64,000 nucleotides of DNA, taken from NCBI GenBank assembly GCA_963666825.2, contig OY763044.2:1488001-1552000 (forward strand), written 5' to 3'. A program made the position numbers and the translations under genes. The stretch is from Saccharicrinis sp963666825 (lineage in GTDB: Bacteria; Bacteroidota; Bacteroidia; Bacteroidales; Marinilabiliaceae). Below are positions 41,029 through 50,999 of the stretch, piece by piece (position 1 is the first letter of the stretch; each line of letters starts with the position of its first letter). The notes beneath the pieces were generated by a model, which had not been told where the DNA came from, made no database searches, and saw only the letters and a program-made list of their open reading frames with translations.

Positions 41029-42948
41029 ATGAGTAGAGTAGATAAAGAATTAAATAAAGTCTATGAACTATTGATGCTGGAGAAAGAGGAAGATTTGATT
41101 CAGTATAAAAAGAAAATGGCAAATACGTCTGTAGTAGAAAGACGTAAAGAAGGTGTGTGTTGGTATCCCTTAGATATTGATCGTACTAAATACGATTCAG
41201 GAGAGAGGTTGTTGATAAAAGTGAGAAGGGCCGTAGAGCACTCACAATCACACTTGTTTCAATCAGGAAAACTCGTTTCTTTATTTTCAAATGCAGGACG
41301 CAATAATGAAAATAAACATGCTGTTAATGGAGTGGTGAATCAGGTTCGTGATAATGAAATGGTTATTACATTAAATGTTGACACGGAACCAGAATGGCTT
41401 AGGGATGGTAATGTTGGTGTTCAGCTACTCTTTGATGAAAACTCATATTTAGAAATGGAACGTGCGTTACGCATTGTTTTGCAACCTCAGGACGATAGAT
41501 TACAGCATCTTAAAAATGTTCTGCTTGGAGAAATAGAAGGTGAATTGGCAGAAAAACAAGATGTTGATATTGAGTATTTGAATTCAAGTCAGAATAATGC
41601 TTTCAATCTTGTAAACAGAGCTAAAGATGTTGCTATTATTCATGGTCCTCCTGGTACGGGAAAAACAACAACGTTGGTAGAGACCATCTTTGATACGGTT
41701 AAAACAGAGAATCAGGTTTTAGTATGTGCCCCAAGCAATGCTGCAGTTGATTTATTAGTGGATAAATTAAGTGAAAAAGGATTAAATGTGGTACGCGTAG
41801 GACATCCTGCAAGAGTTACTGAGGATGTTCTTAAAAAGACATTAGATGCACGAATTGCAAACCATAGTAATTATAAAGATTTGCGAGCTGTAAAGAAACA
41901 GGCTGAAGAATATTACCAAACAGCAATGAAGTATAAACGTAATTTTGGTTACGAAGAAAAGCAGCAACGCAGATTATTATTGCAGGAATCAAGTCAGCTT
42001 AAAAAAGAAGCAGAGCATTTGGAGTACTATATTATAAATGATATACTGTCTAATGCGCAGGTAATTGCATGTACAATGGTTGGTGCTTCAAATTATCAAA
42101 TCAGGGATCGGAAGTTTCAGACAGTTTTCATTGATGAAGCTGCTCAGGGGCTTGAACCTGCAACATGGATACCTATTACAAAAGCCAATAGAGTTGTATT
42201 TGCAGGAGATCACTGTCAGTTACCACCAACAATAAAATCGTACGAAGCTGCTAAAAGCGGATTAGAAGAAACATTGTTTGAAAAAGCCATAAAAAGGAAT
42301 AAAATGGATGTTATGCTTCAGGAGCAATATCGTATGCATAACCATATTATGGAGTTCTCAAGTAGGTTTTTCTATGGAGATAAGTTGCTTGCAAATGAAG
42401 AAGTATCAAACTGGAAGCTGTTTGATGAAGATATGAGTGTTGAATTTATTGATACTGCTGGTTGTGGGTATTTTGAGCAGGTTGATTCTGAAACCAAAAG
42501 TTCATATAACAAAGAGGAAAGTGAACTATTACAAAAACATTTGAGGGAATATTTATCATTGCTGCAATTTAATAAGGTGTCCGATGTTTCAATTGGCGTA
42601 GTATCGCCTTATAAAGCTCAAGTCAACTTGTTAATTGAGGAGCTTGATGGTATTAGTGCTGATTATGAAGAGTTGCATGCTAATATTGGAGTAAATACAA
42701 TTGATTCCTTTCAGGGGCAGGAACGTGATGTGATATATATAAGTTTAGTTCGTAGTAATGAAAAGGGTGAGATAGGATTTTTAAGTGATATACGAAGGAT
42801 GAATGTAGCTATTACCAGAGCTCGAAAGAAATTGGTGATAATTGGCGATAGTGCTACAGTTGGCCAGCATAAATTTTATAACGAATTTCTGGATTACGTA
42901 AATGAAATTGGTTCATATAGAAGTGCATTTGAGTTTATGTCTTATTGA
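41029..42948 (+). CDS. DNA2/NAM7-family superfamily 1 helicase (IGHMBP2-like)
   Basis: 639 residues. An N-terminal beta-barrel-type region (1-155) is followed by the SF1B helicase core. Walker A is HGPPGTGKTTT (206-213 core), motif II is FIDEAAQ, motif III is AGDHCQLPPT, motif IV is QEQYRMH, and motifs V-VI are IDSFQGQERDVIYISLVRS and RRMNVAITRAR. This is the UPF1/IGHMBP2 group; bacterial members are presumed 5'-3' RNA/DNA helicases. It is a standalone gene and looks like core genome in Bacteroidota. Confidence 0.94.
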   Translation: MSRVDKELNKVYELLMLEKEEDLIQYKKKMANTSVVERRKEGVCWYPLDIDRTKYDSGERLLIKVRRAVEHSQSHLFQSGKLVSLFSNAGRNNENKHAVNGVVNQVRDNEMVITLNVDTEPEWLRDGNVGVQLLFDENSYLEMERALRIVLQPQDDRLQHLKNVLLGEIEGELAEKQDVDIEYLNSSQNNAFNLVNRAKDVAIIHGPPGTGKTTTLVETIFDTVKTENQVLVCAPSNAAVDLLVDKLSEKGLNVVRVGHPARVTEDVLKKTLDARIANHSNYKDLRAVKKQAEEYYQTAMKYKRNFGYEEKQQRRLLLQESSQLKKEAEHLEYYIINDILSNAQVIACTMVGASNYQIRDRKFQTVFIDEAAQGLEPATWIPITKANRVVFAGDHCQLPPTIKSYEAAKSGLEETLFEKAIKRNKMDVMLQEQYRMHNHIMEFSSRFFYGDKLLANEEVSNWKLFDEDMSVEFIDTAGCGYFEQVDSETKSSYNKEESELLQKHLREYLSLLQFNKVSDVSIGVVSPYKAQVNLLIEELDGISADYEELHANIGVNTIDSFQGQERDVIYISLVRSNEKGEIGFLSDIRRMNVAITRARKKLVIIGDSATVGQHKFYNEFLDYVNEIGSYRSAFEFMSY

Positions 42949-42974
42949 GTTGCTGTAAGTTAACTCTATCATAA

Positions 42975-43002
42975 TTGTAATTGAAATGATTTACTACTTT
43001 TG
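42975..43002 (+). promoter_or_regulatory. Promoter of the GT2-ArnT operon
   Basis: TACTTTTG (42995-43002) is a perfect TAnnTTTG -7 element, and a TTG at 42975-42977 stands 17 nt upstream as a -33 element. The start codon follows at 43047. Confidence 0.65.
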
Positions 43003-43046
43003 CATCTTTGAGATAATTTAAAGGATTGCGATAATAAATTAATAGA

Positions 43047-43784
43047 ATGGATGGAAATATAGCAATTGTTATTCCTTGTTATAATGAATTTAACAGACTT
43101 CCTAAAAAGGATTATGTAAAGTTTTTGAATAAAACAAAGCATTGTAAAATAGTCTTTTCTGATGATGGTTCTGTTGATAATACAATACAACTTTTAGAAG
43201 AGATAAAATCTGTAGCTCCTGAAAGAGTTTTCATAAATAGAGTAGAAAAAAATGGAGGCAAGGCTGGTGCGGTGAGGAGTGGTGTTTTGTATTGTTATCA
43301 GAATAATCTGGAATTTGATAAGATTGCTTTTTTAGATTCAGATTTGGCTACTTCTTTACAGGAATGTGTTAAGATTAGTGATAGAATTAAAAAACAAATT
43401 GTTTTTGCTTTTGGATCCAGAATTCAGAAGATTGACAATAGAATTGATCGAAAATTGTATCGTCATATTATTGGTAGGGTTATAGCAACTATGATTTCTA
43501 TAATTCTTGGATTAAATGTGTATGATACTCAATGTGGTTGTAAAATCTTTACTAAAGATCTTGGACAAGCCATCTTTAAAGAAGCATTTATTTCTAAATG
43601 GTTATTTGATGTAGAGCTTTTCTTTAGAATTAAATATTTATACGAAGGAACGGAAATGAAGACTATTGCCCGCGAAGTCCCTTTGAAATCTTGGATAGAT
43701 AAAGATGAATCTAAGGTTAAATTCTCTTATTCCTTAAAACTTTGGTTTGATTTATATAAAATAAATAAGAAATATAAAAAATGA
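43047..43784 (+). CDS. Family 2 glycosyltransferase (dolichyl/polyprenyl-phosphate sugar synthase type)
   Basis: 245 residues of GT-A fold. IAIVIPCYNEFNRLP opens it, VFSDDGSVDNT binds the nucleotide, and FLDSDLAT is the DxD metal site. GRVIATMISIILGLNVYDTQCGCKIF and the C-terminal WIDKDESKVKF segment are typical of ALG5/DPM-like synthases that load a sugar onto a polyprenyl phosphate. It overlaps the next gene by 4 nt (ATGA, 43781-43784). The pair probably makes a lipid-linked sugar and transfers it outside the membrane. Confidence 0.92.
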   Translation: MDGNIAIVIPCYNEFNRLPKKDYVKFLNKTKHCKIVFSDDGSVDNTIQLLEEIKSVAPERVFINRVEKNGGKAGAVRSGVLYCYQNNLEFDKIAFLDSDLATSLQECVKISDRIKKQIVFAFGSRIQKIDNRIDRKLYRHIIGRVIATMISIILGLNVYDTQCGCKIFTKDLGQAIFKEAFISKWLFDVELFFRIKYLYEGTEMKTIAREVPLKSWIDKDESKVKFSYSLKLWFDLYKINKKYKK

Positions 43785-45190
43785 AGCTTTCTGAATTAAT
43801 AAACGATAAGAAATTCTTCCGTAATAGTGTTATTGGAATCTTGTTATTGAGACTTTTATTGAATGCTATTCTGCCATTAATGGATAAAACAGAAGCCCGA
43901 TATGCTGAAATAGCAAGAATCATGTATGAAACAAATGATTGGATTACGCCTCAAATAGATTATGGAGTTCCGTTTTGGGCAAAACCACCTTTGAATACCT
44001 GGTTGTCAGCCTTGAGTATGAAAGTTTTTGGTGTAAATGAATTTGCTGTTCGATTCCCGGCTTTTTTGTTATGCTTATTAATAGTTTTTATTATTACAAA
44101 AGCAGTTAAAGAGAAGGGCTTGTCTGTATTTATTTCTGCATTTGTAATGTTTACATTGCCTCAGTTTTTATTACATGCAGGTGTGGTTTCTACAGATACC
44201 AGTTTGTTGTTGGCAATAACTTTGGTAATGATTGGTTTTTGGAAACAGATCAATGAAGTTAAGATTAATATCTGGGGATATTTGATGTTTATTGGCTTTG
44301 GTTTGGGATTACTTGCCAAAGGGCCAATAATTATAATCCTTACTGCACCACCTATTTTTATTTGGGTGTTGTGGTTTAAGCAATGGAAAAATTTATTTAC
44401 CAAGCTACCATGGATAACAGGTATCTTATTAATGGCTTTAATAGCTGTTCCCTGGTATATTTTAGCCGAAAGAAAAACCGAAGGATTTATTGATTACTTT
44501 ATTGTTGGTGAACACTTTAAAAGGTTTTTCGATTCAAGCTGGAAAGGGGATAAGTATGGGTTTCCTAAGCAGCAACCATTAGGAATTGTCTGGTTATTTC
44601 TATTGGGTATGGCTTTACCCTGGATTCAGGTTGTAATAGGTAAGTTGTGGAAAGACAGAAAAGTAGCAATTAAAAATAAATGGGTGTTCTTTTTGGCAGC
44701 ATGGTTAATATGGACTCCTTTATTCTTTACGGTTTCAAAAAGTTTAATACATACTTATGTTCTGCCTGTAATGCCACCTATTGCATTGTTGATTGTGCAT
44801 TATTGGGAGGAAATAAAAAGAAAAAAGACGAATATTATCATCAGTTTAGTATTGCCTTCTTTGGCGGTATTAACTTTAATTGCAGGTTTGATAAATAATA
44901 ACCTTGAGAAATATAGTAATACTGATAAATATTTAATTGAGTCACAGGGGGAACTTGTTAAACCTCTTTATTATTTAGGTAAGAAAAGTTATTCAAGTCA
45001 GTTTTACAGTAGGGGAAATGTTGAATCTATTTCATATGAGGAACTTGAATCAAAGATTGAAAATAAAGAATCCTTTTATGTTATTATTGCTGATAAAACA
45101 CTAAAGAGAAATCCGGAATATTCTATTTCAGAACTTTCAGAAAGGCATAGTTCTCATAAGAAAAAGATATATTCTTATAATATTCAATAG
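43781..45190 (+). CDS. ArnT-like/GT39-GT83 family membrane glycosyltransferase
   Basis: 469 residues. About 10-12 TM helices are followed by a soluble C-terminal tail. The first periplasmic loop carries the family signature DKTEARYAEIAR...DWITPQIDYGVPFWAKPPLNTW, which includes the catalytic acidic residue. Members move a sugar from a polyprenyl phosphate to lipid A or a protein on the periplasmic face. It is translationally coupled to a GT2 likely to make that donor. The acceptor here is unknown; lipid A is one possibility. A terminator follows at 45214. Confidence 0.92.
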   Translation: MKLSELINDKKFFRNSVIGILLLRLLLNAILPLMDKTEARYAEIARIMYETNDWITPQIDYGVPFWAKPPLNTWLSALSMKVFGVNEFAVRFPAFLLCLLIVFIITKAVKEKGLSVFISAFVMFTLPQFLLHAGVVSTDTSLLLAITLVMIGFWKQINEVKINIWGYLMFIGFGLGLLAKGPIIIILTAPPIFIWVLWFKQWKNLFTKLPWITGILLMALIAVPWYILAERKTEGFIDYFIVGEHFKRFFDSSWKGDKYGFPKQQPLGIVWLFLLGMALPWIQVVIGKLWKDRKVAIKNKWVFFLAAWLIWTPLFFTVSKSLIHTYVLPVMPPIALLIVHYWEEIKRKKTNIIISLVLPSLAVLTLIAGLINNNLEKYSNTDKYLIESQGELVKPLYYLGKKSYSSQFYSRGNVESISYEELESKIENKESFYVIIADKTLKRNPEYSISELSERHSSHKKKIYSYNIQ

Positions 45191-45213
45191 TTAGTTGTTA
45201 AATACCGATATAT

Positions 45214-45244
45214 GGCCTTGAAATATTCATTTCAGGGCCTTTTT
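45214..45244 (+). terminator. Terminator of the GT2-ArnT operon
   Basis: GGCCTTGAAAT pairs with ATTTCAGGGCC (45214-45239) and is followed by TTTTTG. Confidence 0.8.
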
Positions 45245-45350
45245 GTTTTGTGTCTATATGAATAGACTTATCTTTTGATGGGGATATATAGATGTTTTAA
45301 TGGTGAATAATCTACTTCAATTGTGGTAGAAGGAAATTAGGATAGGAAAC

Positions 45351-45379
45351 AAAAAAGGGACTAGAAATAGTCCCTTTTT
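45351..45379. terminator. Bidirectional terminator before serA end
   Basis: AGGGACTA-GAAA-TAGTCCCT (45356-45375) is flanked by A's on the left and T's on the right, so it can act for the plus-strand operon and for serA on the minus strand. Confidence 0.85.
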
Positions 45380-45404
45380 GTTATATGTAAATTGTGGATT
45401 AATC

Positions 45405-46325
45405 CTATTTATTTACCTGGAATGTTGCATTTCCATTTTTAATGAAATCTACAATTTGATTTGCAGCAGCTACACCAGCATTGATGTTTGCTTCAGCAGT
45501 TTGAGCACCCATTTTCTTTGGAGTAAAGAAATAACGTCCTTCAAATGCTGCGTACTCATCCTTATTGTCTGGAGCAATATCTGAAATGTAAGAGAAATCA
45601 GCTCTTTCGTTCATTAATTTAATCATATCAGCTTCGTGGATTACCTCTTTACGTGCAGTGTTAACTAAAACTGCATTTTCTGGCATTTTAGAAAGTAATT
45701 CAAAGTTGATAGAGTTTTTAGTTTGATCAGTAGCTGGAATATGTAAAGAAACATACTGACAAGTAGAGTATAATTCTTCAACTGAATCAACTGGAGTTAC
45801 TCCATCAGCTTTCATTTTATCTGCGCTTACAAATGGATCATAAGCTAAAACTTCCATACCCATACCCTGAGCAATTTTAGCTACATATAAACCAACGTTT
45901 CCGTATGCGTGGATACCAATTTTTTTACCTCTTAATTCAGTCCCTGCACTTCCGTTGTATGCATTACGAGCCATGAAAATCATCATTCCAAATACTAACT
46001 CAGCAACAGCATTAGAGTTTTGACCTGGAGTGTTCATTGCAACTACATTTTTAGCAGTACAAGCTTCAAGATCAAGATTGTCGTAACCAGCACCAGCTCT
46101 TACAACAATTTTTAATTCCTTAGCAGCCTCAACAACTTCAGATGTAACTTTATCAGAACGAACAATAACTGCATCTGCATCTTTAACTGCATCTAAAAGT
46201 TGAGCGTTATCTGTATATTTTTCAAGTAAAGCAAATTCAAAACCTGCTTCTTTAACTATAGCTTCAATTTGATCTACAGCAGCTTTTGCAAAAGGCTTCT
46301 CTGTAGCAACAAGTACTTTAGTCAT
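45405..46325 (-). CDS. serA: D-3-phosphoglycerate dehydrogenase, short form
   Basis: 306 residues. It oxidises 3-phosphoglycerate to 3-phosphohydroxypyruvate, the first step of serine synthesis. It has the D-isomer 2-hydroxyacid dehydrogenase core with VRAGAGYDNLD, a dinucleotide loop at GKKIGIHAYGNVG, and the late acidic/His segment. It is the short type without the regulatory ACT domain, so serine feedback through ACT is not expected. It lies 85 nt after serC, separated by a hairpin at 46367. Confidence 0.95.
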   Translation of the reverse strand: MTKVLVATEKPFAKAAVDQIEAIVKEAGFEFALLEKYTDNAQLLDAVKDADAVIVRSDKVTSEVVEAAKELKIVVRAGAGYDNLDLEACTAKNVVAMNTPGQNSNAVAELVFGMMIFMARNAYNGSAGTELRGKKIGIHAYGNVGLYVAKIAQGMGMEVLAYDPFVSADKMKADGVTPVDSVEELYSTCQYVSLHIPATDQTKNSINFELLSKMPENAVLVNTARKEVIHEADMIKLMNERADFSYISDIAPDNKDEYAAFEGRYFFTPKKMGAQTAEANINAGVAAANQIVDFIKNGNATFQVNK

Positions 46326-46366
46326 AATATTGAGAATTGATTTTTTGAGTTATTAGAAATAGAAAT

Positions 46367-46389
46367 CCGAAGCCTCAAAGAGACTTCGG
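46367..46389 (-). other. Hairpin between serC and serA
   Basis: CCGAAGCCTC-AAA-GAGACTTCGG, a 10-bp stem with one mismatch. No T-run follows on the minus strand, so it is more likely an RNA-processing, stability or partial-attenuation structure than a full terminator. Confidence 0.5.
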
Positions 46390-46410
46390 TAATAAATTTA
46401 TATTTTATTA

Positions 46411-47481
46411 TTAGTGCTTAGATGCAAATTCTTTCATTGCAGCAACTAATACTTCTACACTTTCTTTTGGAAGAGCGTTATAAGTAGAAGCACGGAATCC
46501 ACCAACAGAACGGTGACCTTTAATTCCTACACAACCTTTAGAAGTTGCAAGTTCCATAAAGTCTTTTTCTAGTTCTACATATTCGTCATTCATTACAAAA
46601 CAAATGTTCATTAAAGAACGGTCTTCTTCAGCTTCAACTGTCGCTTTAAAGAATTTGTTGCTGTCGATTTCATCATAAAGAATAGAAGCTTTATCGATGT
46701 TTTTCTTTTGCATAGCAGCAACACCACCTTGGTCTTTTAACCATTTTAAAGTTTGAAGAGCAGAGAATACAGGTAATACTGGAGGAGTATTAAACATAGA
46801 TTCTTTATCAATGTGAGTTCTGTAATCTAACATTGTAGGAATTGCTCTGTCAACTTTACCTAATGCATTTTCGTTAACAATTGCAATAGTAACACCAGAA
46901 GGAGCAAGGTTTTTCTGTGCACCAGCGTATATGATGTCATATTTAGATACGTCAATTGGACGAGAGAAAATATCAGAAGACATATCAGCAACCAATCTAA
47001 CACCTAAATCAAGATCAGTTTTGATTTCTGTTCCGTAAATAGTGTTGTTAGAAGTAATGTGTAAGTAGTCTGCATCAGCAGGTACTTCAAAATTCTTAGG
47101 TATATAAGTGTAGTTTTTATCTTTAGAAGAAGCTACTTCAACAACCTCACCAAAAAGTTTTGCTTCTTTTTGAGCTTTTGAAGCCCAAGCTCCAGTATTT
47201 AAATAAGCAGCTTTTGTTTTTAGTAAGTTATATGGAGCCATGCAAAATTGTGTACTTGCACCACCACCAACAAAAATAACCTGGTATCCAGCTGGAAGAT
47301 CTAATAATTCTTTAACAAGTGCTATGGCTTCATCCATTACCGCAACGAATTCTTTGGATCTATGGGAAATTTCCATAACAGATAAACCTGTTCCTGCGAA
47401 ATCTAAAACAGCCTCAGCTGTATTTTTAATTGTGTATTCCGGTAAAATAGATGGTCCGGCGTAAAAATTATGCTTTTTCAT
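46411..47481 (-). CDS. serC: Phosphoserine aminotransferase
   Basis: 356 residues. It converts 3-phosphohydroxypyruvate and glutamate to phosphoserine and 2-oxoglutarate with PLP. MKKHNFYAGPSILP is the family N-terminus. IFVGGGASTQFCMAPYNLL binds PLP phosphate, and the Schiff-base lysine is in YAGAQKNLAPSG. RSVGGFRASTYNALP binds substrate. It is followed by serA on the same strand, giving the first two serine-synthesis steps together. A TAATTTTG -7 element is at 47656-47649. Confidence 0.96.
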   Translation of the reverse strand: MKKHNFYAGPSILPEYTIKNTAEAVLDFAGTGLSVMEISHRSKEFVAVMDEAIALVKELLDLPAGYQVIFVGGGASTQFCMAPYNLLKTKAAYLNTGAWASKAQKEAKLFGEVVEVASSKDKNYTYIPKNFEVPADADYLHITSNNTIYGTEIKTDLDLGVRLVADMSSDIFSRPIDVSKYDIIYAGAQKNLAPSGVTIAIVNENALGKVDRAIPTMLDYRTHIDKESMFNTPPVLPVFSALQTLKWLKDQGGVAAMQKKNIDKASILYDEIDSNKFFKATVEAEEDRSLMNICFVMNDEYVELEKDFMELATSKGCVGIKGHRSVGGFRASTYNALPKESVEVLVAAMKEFASKH

Positions 47482-47915
47482 GCGTTAAATAATTTTGTTT
47501 TACACTTAGATAGCCATTGCTATATCTAATAGTATCGATAATGGTTATTACTTTTTATAAATCACTAAAAATCAAATTGCGGTTAATTGCTTTTACATAA
47601 AAAATGAATTTTTATTAAGCTTATATTTTCCTGATTTGATTTCTAGCGCAAAATTAGAAAAATATGTCACTAATACCCATAAATTATAATAAAACATAGT
47701 TATATACTATAATAAATTGTTATACGGAATTAGGCTTTTTTGTGATCTTTCTAGTCTTATAAAGTTGAATATTAGCTATGTATGGGTGTTTTGTGAGTGA
47801 GTTTGAAAGCTAATATAAATCATGAAAAAAATCTTTAATTGTTGATAAAAATCATTTTTAAAGCTTTGAGAGGTCAGGATTAGGTTTGGTATTTATGTAT
47901 ATTTATTCAATAATT
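47482..47915. promoter_or_regulatory. serC upstream region
   Basis: 434 nt without a gene. TAATTTTG on the minus strand (47656-47649) is a perfect -7 match and would give serC a leader of about 165 nt. The remainder is AT-rich and also serves as the 3' region of gcvT; no clear terminator hairpin was found. Confidence 0.45.
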
Positions 47916-48998
47916 TTAAACAAACGGTAACTTAGTTACTTCTGCTTTTAACTTCCTGTTTCTAACTTTTATGTAAATCGCAGTCGACGTTTTTGCAAAA
48001 TCATTTTTAATATAGCCCATTCCAATACCATATTTTAAAATAGGAGAGTGGGTTCCTGATGTTACAGTTCCAATTACATTGTCATCCTGATCTACAATTT
48101 CATATCCATGACGAGGAATGCCTTTGTCAATCATTTTAAATCCTTTAAGTTTTTTATCGACACCAATTGTTTTTTGATTTAAAAGGTAGTCTTTGTCTAT
48201 AAAATCTTTTTTGTCGGTAAACTTTGTAATCCAACCTAAACCAGCTTCAATAGGAGAGGTGGTATCATCAATGTCATTACCATATAAACAAAAACCTTTT
48301 TCTAATCTTAATGTATCGCGGGCACCTAAACCTATTGGTGCAATATTGAATTCTTCTCCAGCTTCAAAAACTTTTTCCCAGATAGATACAGCATCTTCGT
48401 TATACATATATAATTCAAAACCTCCGGCACCTGTATATCCTGTATTAGAAATAATTACATTTTCAACTCCGGCAAAACTACCAGTTGTAAAACTGTAATA
48501 TGGAATTGATGATAAATCTACTTCTGTTAGCTTTTGTAATACTTTAATTGCATCAGGTCCCTGAATAGCTAACTGTGAGATTTTATCAGATGCATTTTCT
48601 AATTCTGCATTCATTGTGTTATTGGCATTACACCATTCCCAGTCCTTATCAATATTGGCTGCATTAACCACAAGCATATATTTTTCTTCATCATACTTGT
48701 ATACCAGTAAGTCATCAACAATTCCTCCTTTTCCATTCGGAAAACAACTGTATTGGGCTTTGCCAATAGTTAGAGTGGACGCATCATTAGACGTTACTTT
48801 TTGAATGAATTCAAGTGCTTTTGGACCTTTTACCCAAAATTCACCCATGTGTGAAACATCAAATACACCAACTGAGTTTCTGACTTGTAAATGTTCATTA
48901 GTGATACCTGAGTATTCCACAGGCATTTCATATCCTGCAAATGGAACTATTTTTGCTCCTAATTTTTCATGTAAATCAAAAAAAGCTGTTCTTTTCAT
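47916..48998 (-). CDS. gcvT: Glycine cleavage system T protein (aminomethyltransferase)
   Basis: 360 residues. It transfers the methylene group from aminomethyl-lipoyl H protein to tetrahydrofolate, releasing ammonia. MKRTAFFDLHEKLGAKIVPF, GVFDVSHMGEFWVKGP and NTGYTGAGGFELYM are conserved GcvT segments, and the C-terminal domain ends KLPFV. gcvH and gcvP are not adjacent, as is common in Bacteroidota. It is close to serC/serA, so one-carbon and serine metabolism lie side by side, but it is a separate unit. Confidence 0.96.
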   Translation of the reverse strand: MKRTAFFDLHEKLGAKIVPFAGYEMPVEYSGITNEHLQVRNSVGVFDVSHMGEFWVKGPKALEFIQKVTSNDASTLTIGKAQYSCFPNGKGGIVDDLLVYKYDEEKYMLVVNAANIDKDWEWCNANNTMNAELENASDKISQLAIQGPDAIKVLQKLTEVDLSSIPYYSFTTGSFAGVENVIISNTGYTGAGGFELYMYNEDAVSIWEKVFEAGEEFNIAPIGLGARDTLRLEKGFCLYGNDIDDTTSPIEAGLGWITKFTDKKDFIDKDYLLNQKTIGVDKKLKGFKMIDKGIPRHGYEIVDQDDNVIGTVTSGTHSPILKYGIGMGYIKNDFAKTSTAIYIKVRNRKLKAEVTKLPFV

Positions 48999-49385
48999 TT
49001 GTCAATTTTTTATCTTCAGATGTATGTTGCCATTGAACTTTTTAGATAGCAATTGCAATTTATTCACAAAATTTTAATGGCTTAATACAACTGTTTATGT
49101 CATTTATTTGTTATTTAAATAAGCTATTGAGGTCTTTCATAAATATTAATACTTCTCATATAGCAGTTTTAAAGAAAAAACATTAATTTAAGTATGATAT
49201 ACAAATGTATGAATTAAGGTAATTGACAAATATGATTTATATTCTCTTTTCAGGATGAATTATGTATAGCTAAAAATATTTAAATAATTTACAGGTAACC
49301 CTAAAAATTAACATGATAATATGGTTATTTGATAAAAAAAAGTAGATTTGTAATATATTTAAAGATATAACCAAGACTAGTCTTT
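48999..49385. promoter_or_regulatory. Divergent region between gcvT and Hpt gene
   Basis: TACATTTG on the minus strand (49209-49202), with TTTG 17 nt upstream, is a good promoter for gcvT and gives a leader of about 200 nt. TAGATTTG on the plus strand (49343-49350) is a -7 element for the Hpt gene. No glycine riboswitch pattern was recognised in the leader, and no small gene was found. Confidence 0.5.
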
Positions 49386-49865
49386 ATGGAAGATAAAATG
49401 AAATATGTAGATCTAACCTATTTAGAAGGTATTGCTGATGGAGATACTAGTATTATAAAAGAATTAGTAGAAATATTTTTAGATCAGATGCCTGAGTTTA
49501 CTGATGGTTTTGATCAGTATTTAAAAGAAAAAGACTGGTTAAAAATTGCTGCTATTGCTCATAAAGCCAAATCATCTGTTGTATCAATGGGAATGCAGGA
49601 ATTAGGAAATATTGATCTTAAAAATCTGGAACTACTTGCGAAACAGATGCGCATTAATGAACTTAATGACAAAGAAATTATCACTGAATCACAAAAAGAA
49701 GAGATAATTACATTGGTTAAGAATTTTGAAGGTTATCCTGAAGACAGAATTAGTTGGGTTAAAGAAAATGCTAATATATCAGAGTTAAATAATTTAGTAG
49801 TAAAATTTAATGACGTTTGTGGTAAAGCTGTTGAAGAGCTTTCTCAAGTAATAAGTACGTATTAA
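49386..49865 (+). CDS. Hpt-domain phosphotransfer protein
   Basis: 159 residues. The N-terminal ~110 residues form a histidine phosphotransfer helical bundle with phospho-acceptor H59 in IAHKAKSSVVSMGM. The C-terminal ~50 residues (VKENANISELNNLVVKFND...) form an extra helix pair of unknown role. No kinase or receiver gene is adjacent. The next gene, 14 nt downstream, encoded a STAS anti-sigma-antagonist-like protein but is interrupted by an IS. The pair presumably belonged to one signalling chain, perhaps a partner-switch linked to a phosphorelay. Confidence 0.88.
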   Translation: MEDKMKYVDLTYLEGIADGDTSIIKELVEIFLDQMPEFTDGFDQYLKEKDWLKIAAIAHKAKSSVVSMGMQELGNIDLKNLELLAKQMRINELNDKEIITESQKEEIITLVKNFEGYPEDRISWVKENANISELNNLVVKFNDVCGKAVEELSQVISTY

Positions 49866-50040
49866 ACCTTAGATATCTCATGTTAGAAGTAAAAGACAAT
49901 AAAGATGCAATAATTGTAAGCATTAATCAAAAAGACAGATTAACAGCTGCATCTGCTGAAGAAGTTAAGATAGAATTAACTAAAGTGGTGTCCGAAAGTA
50001 AAGGAAATGTTGTTTTGGATTTAGCAAATATTAAATTTAT

Positions 50041-50999
50041 AGAGGTAAGTAGATAATTACTTATATTTGCCACTAGTAAAAATTAGGGATACATGGAATT
50101 ATTCAAAGGACAAAATGCTCTAAAGTTTGCTGATCGTTTCCGTACGGATGATGATTGCTTGGAATATTTGGCCAACATTAAGTGGTACCAAGGTTTTAAG
50201 TGCGTTAAATGTGGGCATCAAGGCTACCAGCAACGCAAGCATCACGGAAGAATCTGCAACAAGTGTGCGCATATTGAGTCAGCTACCGCCAACACACTCT
50301 TTCACAAAGTGAAATTTGGAGTACGCAAAGCCTTTTACATTTGCTTTGAGATGTCAACCTCAACCAAGAGTTTGTCAGCAAGCTATATGTCAGAACGTAT
50401 AGGAGTGACTGAAAAAACAGCACGACTATTCATGCATAAGGTTAGGGAAGCGATGCAATCAAGCGGCAACAACCCGATGGATGGAAATGTACACATCGAC
50501 GAATTTGTGGTAGGAGGCAAAGAAGAAGGTAAGGTTGGTCGCAGTTACAACTGCAAGAAAAAGAAGGCGGTATGTGCTGTTGAGCTTACCGATGATGGGA
50601 AAGTAAAACGTATGTACTCGATGAAAATCAACAATTACTCATCGAAAGAACTTAAAAGGCTTTTTGATGCTCATATATCCCAAAATGCCAGTGTGACCAC
50701 TGATTGTTGGAGAGGTTATCGCCCTTTGATGAAGGATTACAACATAGAACAGATTGAAAGCATGGGAGGCATGAATTTTAAAGCCTTACATACAATGATA
50801 CACCAAGTGAAGTCGTGGATTAGAACAACCTATTCTTGGGTTAGCGAATGGCATATAGATAAATATTTTAATGAGTTTTGCTACAGAATCAACCGATCAC
50901 AAATGAAAGATAACATCTTTAACAACTTAATGTACCGCATGGTGGAAGCTGACAAAATTAATCAGAAAGATTTGATAGGTGCTTAGCTACTGACCTCCA
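50041..50999 (+). mobile_element. IS1595-family insertion sequence, 959 bp
   Basis: One transposase gene lies between imperfect terminal inverted repeats: GAGGTAAGTAGATAA at the left (from 50042) and the complement of TTAGCTACTGACCTC at the right (13 of 15 match). It is inserted in a STAS gene with an 8-bp target duplication, the size usual for this family. The local GC content is higher than in flanking genes, consistent with foreign origin. Confidence 0.88.
50093..50986 (+). CDS. IS1595-family (ISXO2-like) transposase
   Basis: 297 residues. The N-terminal zinc ribbon has Cys 37, 40, 55 and 58 (CVKCGHQG...RICNKC). An HTH follows at about 98-120 (SERIGVTEKTARLFMHKV). The DDE-type catalytic domain has D136 in VHIDEFVVGGKEEG, D204 in TTDCWRGY and a late WHIDKYFNEFCYRINR block. 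The length is complete and the frame is intact, so the element may still be active. Confidence 0.93.
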   Translation: MELFKGQNALKFADRFRTDDDCLEYLANIKWYQGFKCVKCGHQGYQQRKHHGRICNKCAHIESATANTLFHKVKFGVRKAFYICFEMSTSTKSLSASYMSERIGVTEKTARLFMHKVREAMQSSGNNPMDGNVHIDEFVVGGKEEGKVGRSYNCKKKKAVCAVELTDDGKVKRMYSMKINNYSSKELKRLFDAHISQNASVTTDCWRGYRPLMKDYNIEQIESMGGMNFKALHTMIHQVKSWIRTTYSWVSEWHIDKYFNEFCYRINRSQMKDNIFNNLMYRMVEADKINQKDLIGA